Shown: positions 33,291 through 40,495, numbered from the stretch's first letter. The stretch is DNA of 40,934 nucleotides from a bacterium (GCA_021784555.1 JAJYHY010000025.1:1-40934); one strand, 5' to 3'. The notes: generated by a model from the letters alone, not told the origin. Numbers and translations: made by a program.

Positions 33291-33536
33291 TTACTGGTTT
33301 GCGAACAAGACCCGGCGGTCGTCGGCCAGGGCACCATCCAGGAGAAACACCGTCCAGTGCTCGTGCCGACCATCCACGGAAAGCTCGATTACGGCTTCGG
33401 AGGTTGGAAGTTCGTGAGGCTCGTGAAGGATGAGGAAGTCCGGACCAAGCTGCGCAACAGGCAACGTGCATCCATTCAATCGGAGCCCTATTCGGACTTC
33501 CGCTGAATGACCGGCGGCCTGATCGTGCAATTCCAT
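33291..33536 (-). CDS. Small beta-rich protein of unknown function, divergent from the kinase-like gene
   Basis: 81 residues. EVRIGLRLNGCTLPVAQLGP then DFLILHEPHELPTSEAVIEL and SVDGRHEHWTVFLLDGAL look like a compact beta-sandwich. The ATG lies one base from the start of the divergent kinase-like gene at 33538. From memory such small proteins accompany kinase-like genes in related genomes, suggesting a pair. It is followed by 73 bp and then the Cas3-Cas8-like gene on the same strand. Confidence 0.55.
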   Translation of the reverse strand: MELHDQAAGHSAEVRIGLRLNGCTLPVAQLGPDFLILHEPHELPTSEAVIELSVDGRHEHWTVFLLDGALADDRRVLFANQ

Positions 33537-33537
33537 A

Positions 33538-34068
33538 ATGTTGAAAATGGACCTCGCCGAGAGAATCCAACATTACGCTCAAAGTTTCGGCGTGACGCTT
33601 GGCAGTAATCTCGGCTCCGGACATCATGGTAACGTGTTTGTTGCGCGAAGCAACACGAACCAAGCGCGTTTTGCAGTGAAATTTTGCAGGGATGAACCGC
33701 CGTATGTTCGCGAGTGCCGGGCCTACCGAATCCTGAAGGAGCGGCGTGTGTTTGACATCGAAGGCTTTTCTATTCCGCAATTTCTCGGGAGCGACGACGA
33801 ATTCCTCGCGATTCAAATGAGCATCGTCGAACCGCCTTTTTTGCTGGATTTTGGGTCGGCGTATAGCCGCGAGTCGCTCCCGGAATTTTCTGAAAGCATC
33901 TGGGCGGAGTGGCGTGAGCAAAAGCAACAAGAGTTCGAAGAACGCTGGCCTCTTGTGGAAAACGCGCTGATGGTCCTTCGCTCTTTTGACATCTTCATGC
34001 TCGACATTCATGCTCGAAACATTGTCTTTCCGCGACCGACGATGATTCATTGGTCGCGGCCTCGTTGA
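33538..34068 (+). CDS. Kinase-like protein 1 (minimal protein-kinase fold)
   Basis: 176 residues. Kinase features in order: a Gly-rich loop GSNLGSGHHGNVFVARS (about 22-38), a lysine strand ARFAVKFCRD, an alpha-C glutamate in YVRECRAYRILKE, a hinge region FLAIQMSIVEPPFLLDFGSA, and a catalytic-loop-like LDIHARNIVF near the C-terminus (D...N as in HxDxxxxN kinases, the His replaced). The protein ends within 11 residues of that Asn, so no DFG segment or activation loop is present. In-frame ATG at 33547 is an alternative start. The stop overlaps the next gene. It runs opposite to the cas genes. Confidence 0.6.
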   Translation: MLKMDLAERIQHYAQSFGVTLGSNLGSGHHGNVFVARSNTNQARFAVKFCRDEPPYVRECRAYRILKERRVFDIEGFSIPQFLGSDDEFLAIQMSIVEPPFLLDFGSAYSRESLPEFSESIWAEWREQKQQEFEERWPLVENALMVLRSFDIFMLDIHARNIVFPRPTMIHWSRPR

Positions 34069-34580
34069 AGAGTGTCGTTGTTGAAGGTATCGGTTCCCAT
34101 ATTGAGAACCCTCTCCGCGCTCACGTGAGCGCGGCCCCTTTCGGCTTCATGAGCGTGGCGCCGAGCGACTGGCCTTTGGGACGGTCGGAGAAACACAAAG
34201 CCCAGCCGGCGAAGGTTGCCCTCAAAGTCCTGCGCTGGAGCGAGGCTTACGAACGGGAGAAGCAGGTGTACGCGCGGCTCCGACAAGCCGGAGCGGGCAG
34301 CGTGCTCGGATTCAACGTGCCGCAACTCCTCGCATCCGATGACGAGTTGCGGGTCCTTGAGATGACTATCGTCAGGCCGCCGTTCATCCTGGATTTCGCG
34401 GGCGCATACCTTGACGCGCGGCCGCAATTTCCTGAGGAGGTGTGGAGGGACTGGGAGGCGGAGAAGAGGGAGCAGTTCGAGGAGCGATGGCCGACCGTTC
34501 AGGCATTGCTTGACGCGTTTGAGGCGCTGGGGATTTACCTGCTGGACGTGTCCCCGGGCAACATCACGTTCGGCGATTGA
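34050..34580 (+). CDS. Kinase-like protein 2, paralogue of the preceding gene
   Basis: 176 residues from TTG 34050 (other candidates: ATG 34149). It aligns with protein 1 from the lysine strand on: AKVALKVLRW, EAYEREKQVYARLRQ, NVPQLLASDDELRVLEMTIV, RPPFILDFAGAYLD, EEVWRDWEAEKREQFEERWP and YLLDVSPGNITFGD. The last element again resembles the kinase catalytic loop (D..PGN) and the protein stops immediately after. The Gly-rich loop is not evident; its N-terminus may be displaced by the overlap. It ends 28 bp before the cas3 5' stub on the other strand. Confidence 0.58.
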   Translation: MVAASLKSVVVEGIGSHIENPLRAHVSAAPFGFMSVAPSDWPLGRSEKHKAQPAKVALKVLRWSEAYEREKQVYARLRQAGAGSVLGFNVPQLLASDDELRVLEMTIVRPPFILDFAGAYLDARPQFPEEVWRDWEAEKREQFEERWPTVQALLDAFEALGIYLLDVSPGNITFGD

Positions 34581-34608
34581 GTCGAATCTCTCTTGCAGCG
34601 CAGCAGCG

Positions 34609-34788
34609 TCACCGCAGGCGAGGCGGCATTGATAAGCGTAGGGCGAGTGCCCGCCGGTGGCTACCGTGAAGAAGTCGCGAAAGTTCATGTTGCCTCAGAT
34701 TCTCCCAATTTCCGAATTCGCCGTTGGGGATGTTTTCCCCTATTTCAGCAGCGGTGACAAGAGAATTCTGCTTCGCCGCCCGAATTTG
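34609..34788 (-). pseudogene. Duplicated 5' end of cas3 (upstream region plus about 26 codons)
   Basis: About 180 bp nearly identical to 38621-38797. It includes the ATG (34688) and MNFRDFFTVATGGHSPYAYQ then CRLACGD, against MNFRNFFTVATGHEPYPYQC then RLACGEK in the full gene, plus about 100 bp upstream (TTGCCTCAGATTCTCCCAAT on the plus strand in both). The similarity ends at GTCACCGCAGG in both copies. The frame then runs into antisense sequence of the kinase-like genes. It is the stub of a second cas3 copy. Confidence 0.8.
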
Positions 34789-34821
34789 GGCGCATCCCCA
34801 TAAGGCCCCCCCGCAAGAGCG

Positions 34822-37800
34822 CTAAAATAGCCCCGAAAAGGCGCAAAAAGCGCAAAAGCCGGCGTTGAAAGGGGCTCTTTGCACCCGCCCCTGCCAGGCG
34901 CGGGGTCCTGGCGGGATGCGCCCCCGAATTTGGCCTTGCTCGGCCGCCTGAGGAGTTTCCAGATGGGCTGGGCTCCCGTTGAGGGGACCGCTTGAAAGGC
35001 CGGTCCCATCTGAGCTAAACTGTATGCGTGACGAATATCCAGGAAATCGAGCAGGCCATCGCACGGCTGCCCAGGGACGAATTCTTCGAGTTGGTCGAGC
35101 GTTTGCGCGAGCGCTACGCCGACGAGTGGGATCGGGAGATAGAGGAAGATGCTCGGAGCGGGAAGCTGAGGAAGCTCTACGAGCGGCTTCAATCCGAAAA
35201 TCAGGGCCAGCCGGAGGTGCCGCTTGATCAAGTCCTCGACGACCCAGAGCTTTCGTAGCCGGCTCAAGGCCTTGCTTTCGGAGGTGCGGCGCCTTGCCGG
35301 CAAGGATTTCAAGCTCCGGCTGCGGGATCAGCCGCACCCTTCGGTCCACTTCAAAAAGGCGGGCGAGTTCTGGGCGGCGCGAATTGGCAGCAACCATCGG
35401 GCATCGGCGATCTGGAGAGGCGATAGAGTCAGGTGGTTCTGGATCGGCACACATGATGAGTACCAGGAACTTATCAAATGAGCCCGCTCCCCGGCCATGC
35501 CCGTCACCGCTCACTCCTATTCGCTTCCCCCGGTCGGCAGCCTCGATTGTCCGCCACCGTCCCGCCCAGTCTGGAACCAAATCCCCGCAAATCGCCCGGT
35601 GCAGGTCCAGAGTCAGCTCGGGGTCGCTTAGCGAACGGCTAGCGAAAACTCCCGAGTAAATCTCTGTCTCGATGCGTGTAACCCGTTCGGCCAGTAACGG
35701 GGCTAACTGCGTGTAGGTGAGGAGGCCCCGGGTCGTCTGGATGAAGCGGGTGGAGCGATCCGGTCGAGTATCTCGCGGATGGTCGCTTCCGCCACCGGCT
35801 CCCTCTCGAAAGCCATACTCTCCGCCACATCCGCCGGAATAGCATCCCAACGCAGCCGTTGCTTTGTCTCCGCCGGCAGAGCGCGCCACTTGAGCACGGT
35901 TTCGATCCAGTTCATCACGCACACTATCACGCACTCCTTCCCTCTGTGCAAGAATCGAAGCGCGGATGTCCGCCGCCCGAAAGACCGCCTCGAAAAACGC
36001 CAGGCGAAACGGACCGTAACGCTCGAGGAGTCGGAGGACGCCGCGGGTGTAGCTCTCGTGCGGGTACTCGCCACCGGATCCCGGGCTGGCACGCCCCATC
36101 TTCCGGCAGTCAGTGGAAAGCGATTCGCAGCCGAGGCTTTGACCTCCGAGACAAACGGCTGGGACACCGTCCCCGTTCGCCACGCCCCGCACAGTCTCCG
36201 TGTCTTTCGCGGCATTCGGGAATTTCGGGATCTCATCCCGGAGGACTTTTCGCACATGGCCGTGGTGGCTCATGATGACATACTCGGAGAGGAGGCTGCC
36301 GAGGTTGATGTCGCGGTCTGGGCCAAGCCGCTTTTGCTCCGCCTGACGAAAAGCGAGCGCGGAGGCGACTTCGTGGGCGATGCCGGGACGAAACAGACGG
36401 CGAAGCTCCCGCACTTTTGCTTTGAGGGCGCGGCCTCTGAGCGGCTGGCCGTTTTGGTGGAGGAGGGGGCTATCGGAGAGCGAAAACTTCGCGAAGGGCC
36501 GGTGCTCATCTTTGCCGTTGACGTTCGCCTTGGCCAGAGCGTCGAGCACGGCTTGCTGCCAAGCGGGATGGCTCTTGCCGATGTCATGCCAGGGAACGGC
36601 AGCCAGGAGGGCGTCGCGCTCGGCTCCGCGCCTTGCGTCCGAGAGCATGCCGTCCAAAAGTGCGCTCAATTCGCGGCTCACTTCCTCGGTGTGAGCCGCG
36701 ATGCTTCGCCAGCCGTTCTCAAGGCAGGAGAGCAATTCCCCATCTGGCGGGTCTGCCCCCGGCTGATAATGGGAGGCGTGCTTGTTGTCGTCCTTCTGTC
36801 CCGTCCAGCCTGCGGCGTCGTCGTATCCGCCTGCTGAGAGCGGCAGCAGAACAGTCATGCCGGGCGCAAGGCCGGCGTCGCGGACGCTGATCCAACCGCT
36901 CACCTTTCCGCGCCAAATCCAACCTCGATTCAGCACGTCCCGCGCCTCCTTGGCCTTGCTGACGGGCACGGAGCAAAGCTCGTCGCGCTGGTAACCGGGC
37001 AGGAAGTCCGGGGCTTCGTCGTTCTCCGACCACGCCTCGCGCCAGCAGACCTGGATATCGGTGTCCTCATCCAAGCCGCGAACGAACGGCGATACGTCGG
37101 TGAAGCCCAGCGAGAGGTTCGCGTCGGTATCGAAGAAGTCGAGCAACTCGTGCCGCTGGAGTGAATATGGGCAGCGGGAAATCGAAGCAGCGACGGCCTG
37201 TCGTATCTGTTCATCTTCAAATGCTGCGGGAGAGGCACTAGTTTGCTCTTGCAGAGGCTCCCACGCTTTTTGGCACGCGGCCGACGCGTACGGCAGGCAC
37301 CGTTTGGCATTTTCCCTCTCGCGCTGTTCACGAGCCTCCTCGTTTTCACGCGCAGGCGCTCCTCTCATCCCCACCCCCACAACAATGGCCAAGGGCTCCC
37401 ACGGCGACTGGTTGAATTCGCCTGCGCGGTTCAGCCTTCCCAGCCGCTGCACGAGCGAAGCGAGAGGGGCCACTTCGGAACAGAGAATGCCGCTCGAAAC
37501 GTCCACGCCCGCTTCGACAACCTGCGTGGCGACGACGATCTGGCCGTTGGGAAAGACCGCCTGATCGAGTGAGCCGAGGCGCCGCATCTGTTCTTTCCGC
37601 TCCGGCGGGCGGAAACGCGAGTGCATGAGCAGCAGGTCGCAGGCTTCCGGTTTCCGAACGTCAAGTTGCCGATACACCTCCACCGCTCGGTCCACGGTGT
37701 TGCAGATGATCAGCGTCCGGGGAGGAAGATTCGGGTCGCCGCCGACCTTCGCAAGCATCTCGCCGTGCTGTCTGAGGATGCACTCGATTAGCGTTGCAGC

Positions 37801-38697
37801 GGCCCTGGCGTCGCCAAAGTTGGAGTCTTGTTTCGGTTCGAGTCGCTTCACCGCGCTGCGGCGCTCGTGAATGGGACCAGTCGTGGCAGATTTTTCGTCC
37901 GCGCTGAGCCTGAACTCGAAGTTGTCCGGGCGCTGGACGTTACGCCATTCCCGCGTCCGCAGGTGGTCGGGATTGTGCGTCGCCGAGATATACCACGTCA
38001 CCGAGCCGGCGGCGCCGAACGAATCAAATCCCGCTGGAGCAGCTTGTCCGTCTCTTCGGAAGGCCTCGAGCTGACACGCCGTGCTCAATCCCGGTCCCAT
38101 CAACTGCGTCTCATCCATCACCCAGAGGCAGTCGTTGTTTAGCAGCCCGAAGTGCATCGGCCAACGGTAGCGGCTCATGCCATAGCCGCGGTTGAGCGCA
38201 CGGCTCAGGAGCATGTCTTGCGTGCCGATGAGGATGGCGGGTTTTTCGGGCCAGATGTCCCCGTCCCGGTCCGCTTCCTCGCCGCCCATGAGGATGATGG
38301 GAGAGTGGCTGGCCAACCACGCGAGCTCGGCGTCCTCTGGAAACGCTCCGACGAGGTTTTGGAGCCAGGCGGCAACATTATCGCGCGTCTGCTCCACGAG
38401 CGTCCGCATCGGCAGGCAATAGACGAGGCGGCGGGGCCACGAGCCGTTTACGATTTCAGATTTGCGATTCTCGATTTGGTATGCGACGCGGTTCCAGAGC
38501 CAGGCGAGGACCACGGCGGCGGTCTTGCCGAGGCCGGTGGGGACGTTGATGAGCCGGGAGCGACATCCGTCTGGGTCGGGGTTGGTGAGCCAGTCCACTT
38601 CGGTTTGGTCGTCCATCTTCTCACCGCAGGCGAGGCGGCATTGGTACGGGTACGGTTCGTGCCCTGTGGCTACCGTGAAGAAGTTGCGAAAGTTCAT
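34822..38697 (-). CDS. cas3: Second type I-U/I-G Cas3 helicase-HD protein (homology to about 35940; frame runs on to 34822)
   Basis: 1,291 codons are open, but Cas3 similarity covers about residues 1-920. Motifs: INVPTGLGKTAAVVLAWLW (motif I, about 50-60), RRLVYCLPMRTLVEQTRDNV (Ia), VMDETQLMGPGLS (motif II, DETQ), ISATHNPDHLR (III), QVVEAGVDVSSGIL, and LVQRLGRLNRAGEF (VI). The HD domain is C-terminal (HTEEVSREL, WHDIGKSHPAW near 703, YVIMSHHGHVRKVLRDEIPK), ending RLAFFEAVFRAADIRASILA then QREG. Beyond that the frame has no stop at the expected place: it passes out of phase through the start of fic, in phase through the rest of fic, and antisense through the toxin-antitoxin genes. A normal stop has probably been lost. 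It is distinct from the Cas3 domain at 33217. Confidence 0.85.
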   Translation of the reverse strand: MNFRNFFTVATGHEPYPYQCRLACGEKMDDQTEVDWLTNPDPDGCRSRLINVPTGLGKTAAVVLAWLWNRVAYQIENRKSEIVNGSWPRRLVYCLPMRTLVEQTRDNVAAWLQNLVGAFPEDAELAWLASHSPIILMGGEEADRDGDIWPEKPAILIGTQDMLLSRALNRGYGMSRYRWPMHFGLLNNDCLWVMDETQLMGPGLSTACQLEAFRRDGQAAPAGFDSFGAAGSVTWYISATHNPDHLRTREWRNVQRPDNFEFRLSADEKSATTGPIHERRSAVKRLEPKQDSNFGDARAAATLIECILRQHGEMLAKVGGDPNLPPRTLIICNTVDRAVEVYRQLDVRKPEACDLLLMHSRFRPPERKEQMRRLGSLDQAVFPNGQIVVATQVVEAGVDVSSGILCSEVAPLASLVQRLGRLNRAGEFNQSPWEPLAIVVGVGMRGAPARENEEAREQRERENAKRCLPYASAACQKAWEPLQEQTSASPAAFEDEQIRQAVAASISRCPYSLQRHELLDFFDTDANLSLGFTDVSPFVRGLDEDTDIQVCWREAWSENDEAPDFLPGYQRDELCSVPVSKAKEARDVLNRGWIWRGKVSGWISVRDAGLAPGMTVLLPLSAGGYDDAAGWTGQKDDNKHASHYQPGADPPDGELLSCLENGWRSIAAHTEEVSRELSALLDGMLSDARRGAERDALLAAVPWHDIGKSHPAWQQAVLDALAKANVNGKDEHRPFAKFSLSDSPLLHQNGQPLRGRALKAKVRELRRLFRPGIAHEVASALAFRQAEQKRLGPDRDINLGSLLSEYVIMSHHGHVRKVLRDEIPKFPNAAKDTETVRGVANGDGVPAVCLGGQSLGCESLSTDCRKMGRASPGSGGEYPHESYTRGVLRLLERYGPFRLAFFEAVFRAADIRASILAQREGVRDSVRDELDRNRAQVARSAGGDKATAALGCYSGGCGGEYGFREGAGGGSDHPRDTRPDRSTRFIQTTRGLLTYTQLAPLLAERVTRIETEIYSGVFASRSLSDPELTLDLHRAICGDLVPDWAGRWRTIEAADRGKRIGVSGDGHGRGAGSFDKFLVLIMCADPEPPDSIASPDRRCPMVAANSRRPELARLFEVDRRVRLIPQPELEILAGKAPHLRKQGLEPATKALGRRGLDQAAPPAGPDFRIEAARRASSASRSEHLPLSPDPTRRRSARANARPTRRIRPWAAVRWPARFPGYSSRIQFSSDGTGLSSGPLNGSPAHLETPQAAEQGQIRGRIPPGPRAWQGRVQRAPFNAGFCAFCAFSGLF
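34992..35021 (+). promoter_or_regulatory. Promoter for the RelE/ParE-like toxin-antitoxin pair
   Basis: TTGAAA (34992-34997), an 18-base spacer and TAAACT (35016-35021). The antitoxin GTG follows at 35028, only 6 bases beyond the -10, which suggests a leaderless or nearly leaderless transcript. Confidence 0.5.
35028..35258 (+). CDS. Antitoxin of a RelE/ParE-like pair
   Basis: 76 residues from GTG 35028: NIQEIEQAIARLPRDEFFEL then VERLRERYADEWDREIEEDA, SGKLRKLYERL and an acidic tail VPLDQVLDDPELS. This is a standard layout for small antitoxins: an N-terminal helix that includes LPRDEFFEL, a DEWDREIEEDA segment, and a C-terminal toxin-binding part. It overlaps the toxin start by 35 nt. The cassette lies antisense within the run-on reading frame of cas3. 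Confidence 0.75.
   Translation: MTNIQEIEQAIARLPRDEFFELVERLRERYADEWDREIEEDARSGKLRKLYERLQSENQGQPEVPLDQVLDDPELS
35224..35481 (+). CDS. RelE/ParE-like toxin
   Basis: 85 residues from TTG 35224. SRLKALLSEVRRLAGKDFKL then HPSVHFKKAGEFWAARIGSN, HRASAIWRGDRVRWFWIGTH and DEYQELIK follow the RelE/ParE/HigB barrel pattern (helical hairpin, then RIGxxHRA and a WIGTHDEY ending). Family members block translation or gyrase. Insertion of this cassette appears to have cut the fic gene on the other strand just after its WAGRWRTIE motif. Confidence 0.75.
   Translation: MIKSSTTQSFRSRLKALLSEVRRLAGKDFKLRLRDQPHPSVHFKKAGEFWAARIGSNHRASAIWRGDRVRWFWIGTHDEYQELIK
35540..35915 (-). pseudogene. fic/DOC-family gene, N-terminal part, frameshifted and truncated
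   Basis: The start is ATG 35915 (MNWIETVLKWRALPAETKQR), preceded by GGAG and in-frame GTGs. The inhibitory-helix-like region SMAFEREPVAEATIREILDR follows. A one-base shift near 35748 (reading CTCCACCC; one extra C would restore phase) leads to FIQTTRGLLTYTQLAPLLAERV, then IYSGVFASRS, LDLHRAICGDLVPDWAGRWR and TIE. This is the typical entry to a Fic domain. The catalytic HPFx[D/E]GNGR loop is absent; the gene is interrupted by the toxin-antitoxin cassette. Fic proteins transfer AMP to target proteins. It lies directly behind cas3 in the same orientation. Confidence 0.65.
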
Positions 38698-38797
38698 GTT
38701 GCCTCAGATTCTCCCAATTTCCCGAATTCGCCGTTGAGGATGTTTTCCTCTATTTCAGCGATGATGACAAGAGAATTCTTCCTTAGCGCTCGAATTT
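38621..38797. repeat. cas3 5' region, parent copy of the 34609-34788 duplication
   Basis: Contains the cas3 ATG (38697) and about 100 bp upstream. It matches the 34609-34788 stub at most positions, including CCGTGAAGAAGT, TTGCCTCAGATTCTCCCAAT and GACAAGAGAATTCT. Any cas3 promoter lies within the duplicated piece, so the stub should carry it too. Confidence 0.8.
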
Positions 38798-38928
38798 TTG
38801 CTTGTCGCGGCGGTTCCCCGGGTCTGCGGATGGGTACCGCTCCGGCCGCCCTGCATCGCGCGCGCTGCATAGCGGGTGCATCACGATTGGACCACACTTT
38901 ATGCTCATCCGCGCAGACGCGGTTCTCT

Positions 38929-39099
38929 AGCTCCGGTAGGAGCGGCATATTTGTAGAACAATCCCCGACAAAACCTCCGCCAGCTCCGTGAGGAGCGGCA
39001 TCTGACGAAGCAAGCGCTGCCCGCATCCCATGCCGCTCCTACCGGAGCTTGGAATGCTGGGCGGTTGCTGACTACAAATATGCCGCTCCCAGCGGAGCT
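38929..39099. repeat. REP/BIME-like cluster of four AGCTCCG...GGAGCGGCAT units
   Basis: Units: AGCTCCGGTAGGAGCGGCAT (38929), AGCTCCGTGAGGAGCGGCAT (38982), the inverted ATGCCGCTCCTACCGGAGCT (39030), and an inverted ATGCCGCTCCCAGCGGAGCT (39080-39099). The outer pair extends to ATTTGTAG/CTACAAAT. The two direct and two inverted units can fold into nested hairpins. The cluster lies in the 600-bp gap between cas3 and lptF/G, which holds no gene that I can support. It is a different family from the GGGGTCAGTCCT elements. Confidence 0.8.
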
Positions 39100-39301
39100 T
39101 GGACAAAGCCCCGCGCTGTGCCGAAGCGGTGCCGCCGCTACGCTTTGCCACCGCACTCCACGACCTGGCGGAGGTTCCAGCGGCCCACGCGAACCGCGCG
39201 CCAGTTCGTGCGGAGGGCAGGGGACGGCCACGCCGTCTTGCCGAGGCGTTGCCGCCATCCACCCGCCATGTTAGCATGCCGCATACGATGACGAGAAACA
39301 A

Positions 39302-40456
39302 TTGAAGACGTTGCATTTTTACCTGACCCGGCAGGTTCTGGGTTCGCTCGTGATGGCAGTGGCGGTGTTCACCGGTGTGCTGCTGCTGGGGAATGTGCTC
39401 CGGGAACTGCTGGCCCTGCTGGTCAACCGCCAGGCCACCGCGGGCATGGTGGTTGAAGCGGTGGGGTTGTTGATTCCCTTCGTGTGGGTGTTCGCTTTGC
39501 CGATGGGGATGCTCACGGCGACGCTGCTGATTTTTGGGCGGTTCAGCGCCGAGCAGGAGTTGACGGCGGCGCGGGCCAGCGGGATAAGCCTGCTCTCAAT
39601 GGCCGGTCCGATCCTGCTGCTGAGCCTGGCCCTGTGCGCCTTGAGCGCGTGGGTGAACATGGATGTCGCCCCGCGCTGCCGTGTCGCTTATACGGGGCTG
39701 ATTTCCCGGCTCAAGCTGGAGTTGGCAAACGCGCAACTCCCGGAAGGGCGGTTCGTCAACAATTTTCCGCCTTACATCTTCTATGTGGGGAAGAACCGCG
39801 GCGGCCACCTCCAGGACATTATTGTCTTCCAACTGGAGAATGGAACAAACGTGGTGTGGAGCGTTCATGCCCCGACAGGCGAAGTGGACGTGGACACGGC
39901 AGCGCGGAAGGTTATCGTGCATCTCCACGACGCCAAAGCCATCTCGGATAACGGCGCGCTTAGTGGGGGAGGCGACGTCGGCCTAACCCTGGACCTGAGC
40001 CCAGTGCATAAGAGCGTCCCGGAAATCAGCGATATGACTTTCAGCCAGCTTTGGGACCTGTGGGACGAGCTGGAGAACCAGTTCCGGATGCCTGGCGCCA
40101 TCAAGGGGCTTTCGCCGGCGGTGGTGAGCGCCCGCCGGCGGGAATGGGAGAGAAATCGCGATAAACTTGCGTCGCACATTCGATTCGAAATCCATCGGCA
40201 GGTGGCGTTTTCATTTGCCTGCTTTGGGTTCACGCTGATGGGCATTCCGCTGGGCATTCGGGTGCATCGCCGGGAGAGCAATGTGGGCTTTGCCATCGCG
40301 CTGCTGCTGGTGGCGGTGTATTACGGCTTCATCCTGATCGGGCAGAGCCTGGAGGACAAACCGCAATACATTCCGTACCTCATCCTCTGGTTGCCCAATT
40401 TCCTGTTTGAGGCGGTCGGCGCGGTGCTGTTGTGGAAGGCGAACCGGGGAATCTAG
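39302..40456 (+). CDS. LptF/LptG family permease (YjgP/YjgQ)
   Basis: 384 residues from TTG 39302 (KTLHFYLTRQVLGSLVMAVAV, the typical first helix). Membrane helices are at about 12-35, 55-75 and 100-120, then a periplasmic beta-jellyroll (about 125-290, including DIIVFQLENGTNVVWSVHAP), then three helices (FSFACFGFTLMGIPLGIRV, NVGFAIALLLVAVYYGFILI, LWLPNFLFEAVGAVLLW). This is the LptFG layout: part of the LptB2FG transporter that extracts lipopolysaccharide from the inner membrane. It implies a Gram-negative envelope. The partner permease is not in the window. Confidence 0.9.
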   Translation: MKTLHFYLTRQVLGSLVMAVAVFTGVLLLGNVLRELLALLVNRQATAGMVVEAVGLLIPFVWVFALPMGMLTATLLIFGRFSAEQELTAARASGISLLSMAGPILLLSLALCALSAWVNMDVAPRCRVAYTGLISRLKLELANAQLPEGRFVNNFPPYIFYVGKNRGGHLQDIIVFQLENGTNVVWSVHAPTGEVDVDTAARKVIVHLHDAKAISDNGALSGGGDVGLTLDLSPVHKSVPEISDMTFSQLWDLWDELENQFRMPGAIKGLSPAVVSARRREWERNRDKLASHIRFEIHRQVAFSFACFGFTLMGIPLGIRVHRRESNVGFAIALLLVAVYYGFILIGQSLEDKPQYIPYLILWLPNFLFEAVGAVLLWKANRGI

Positions 40457-40495
40457 GTGATTTTCGATTTGCGATTGAAGAAGGAGATCTGACAC

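Noticed and set aside
35028-35481. The toxin-antitoxin region as a natural C-terminal domain of Cas3
   Set aside because: The plus-strand pair has overlapping genes, a promoter and family motifs; the minus-strand run-on peptide is Arg/Pro-rich and resembles nothing.
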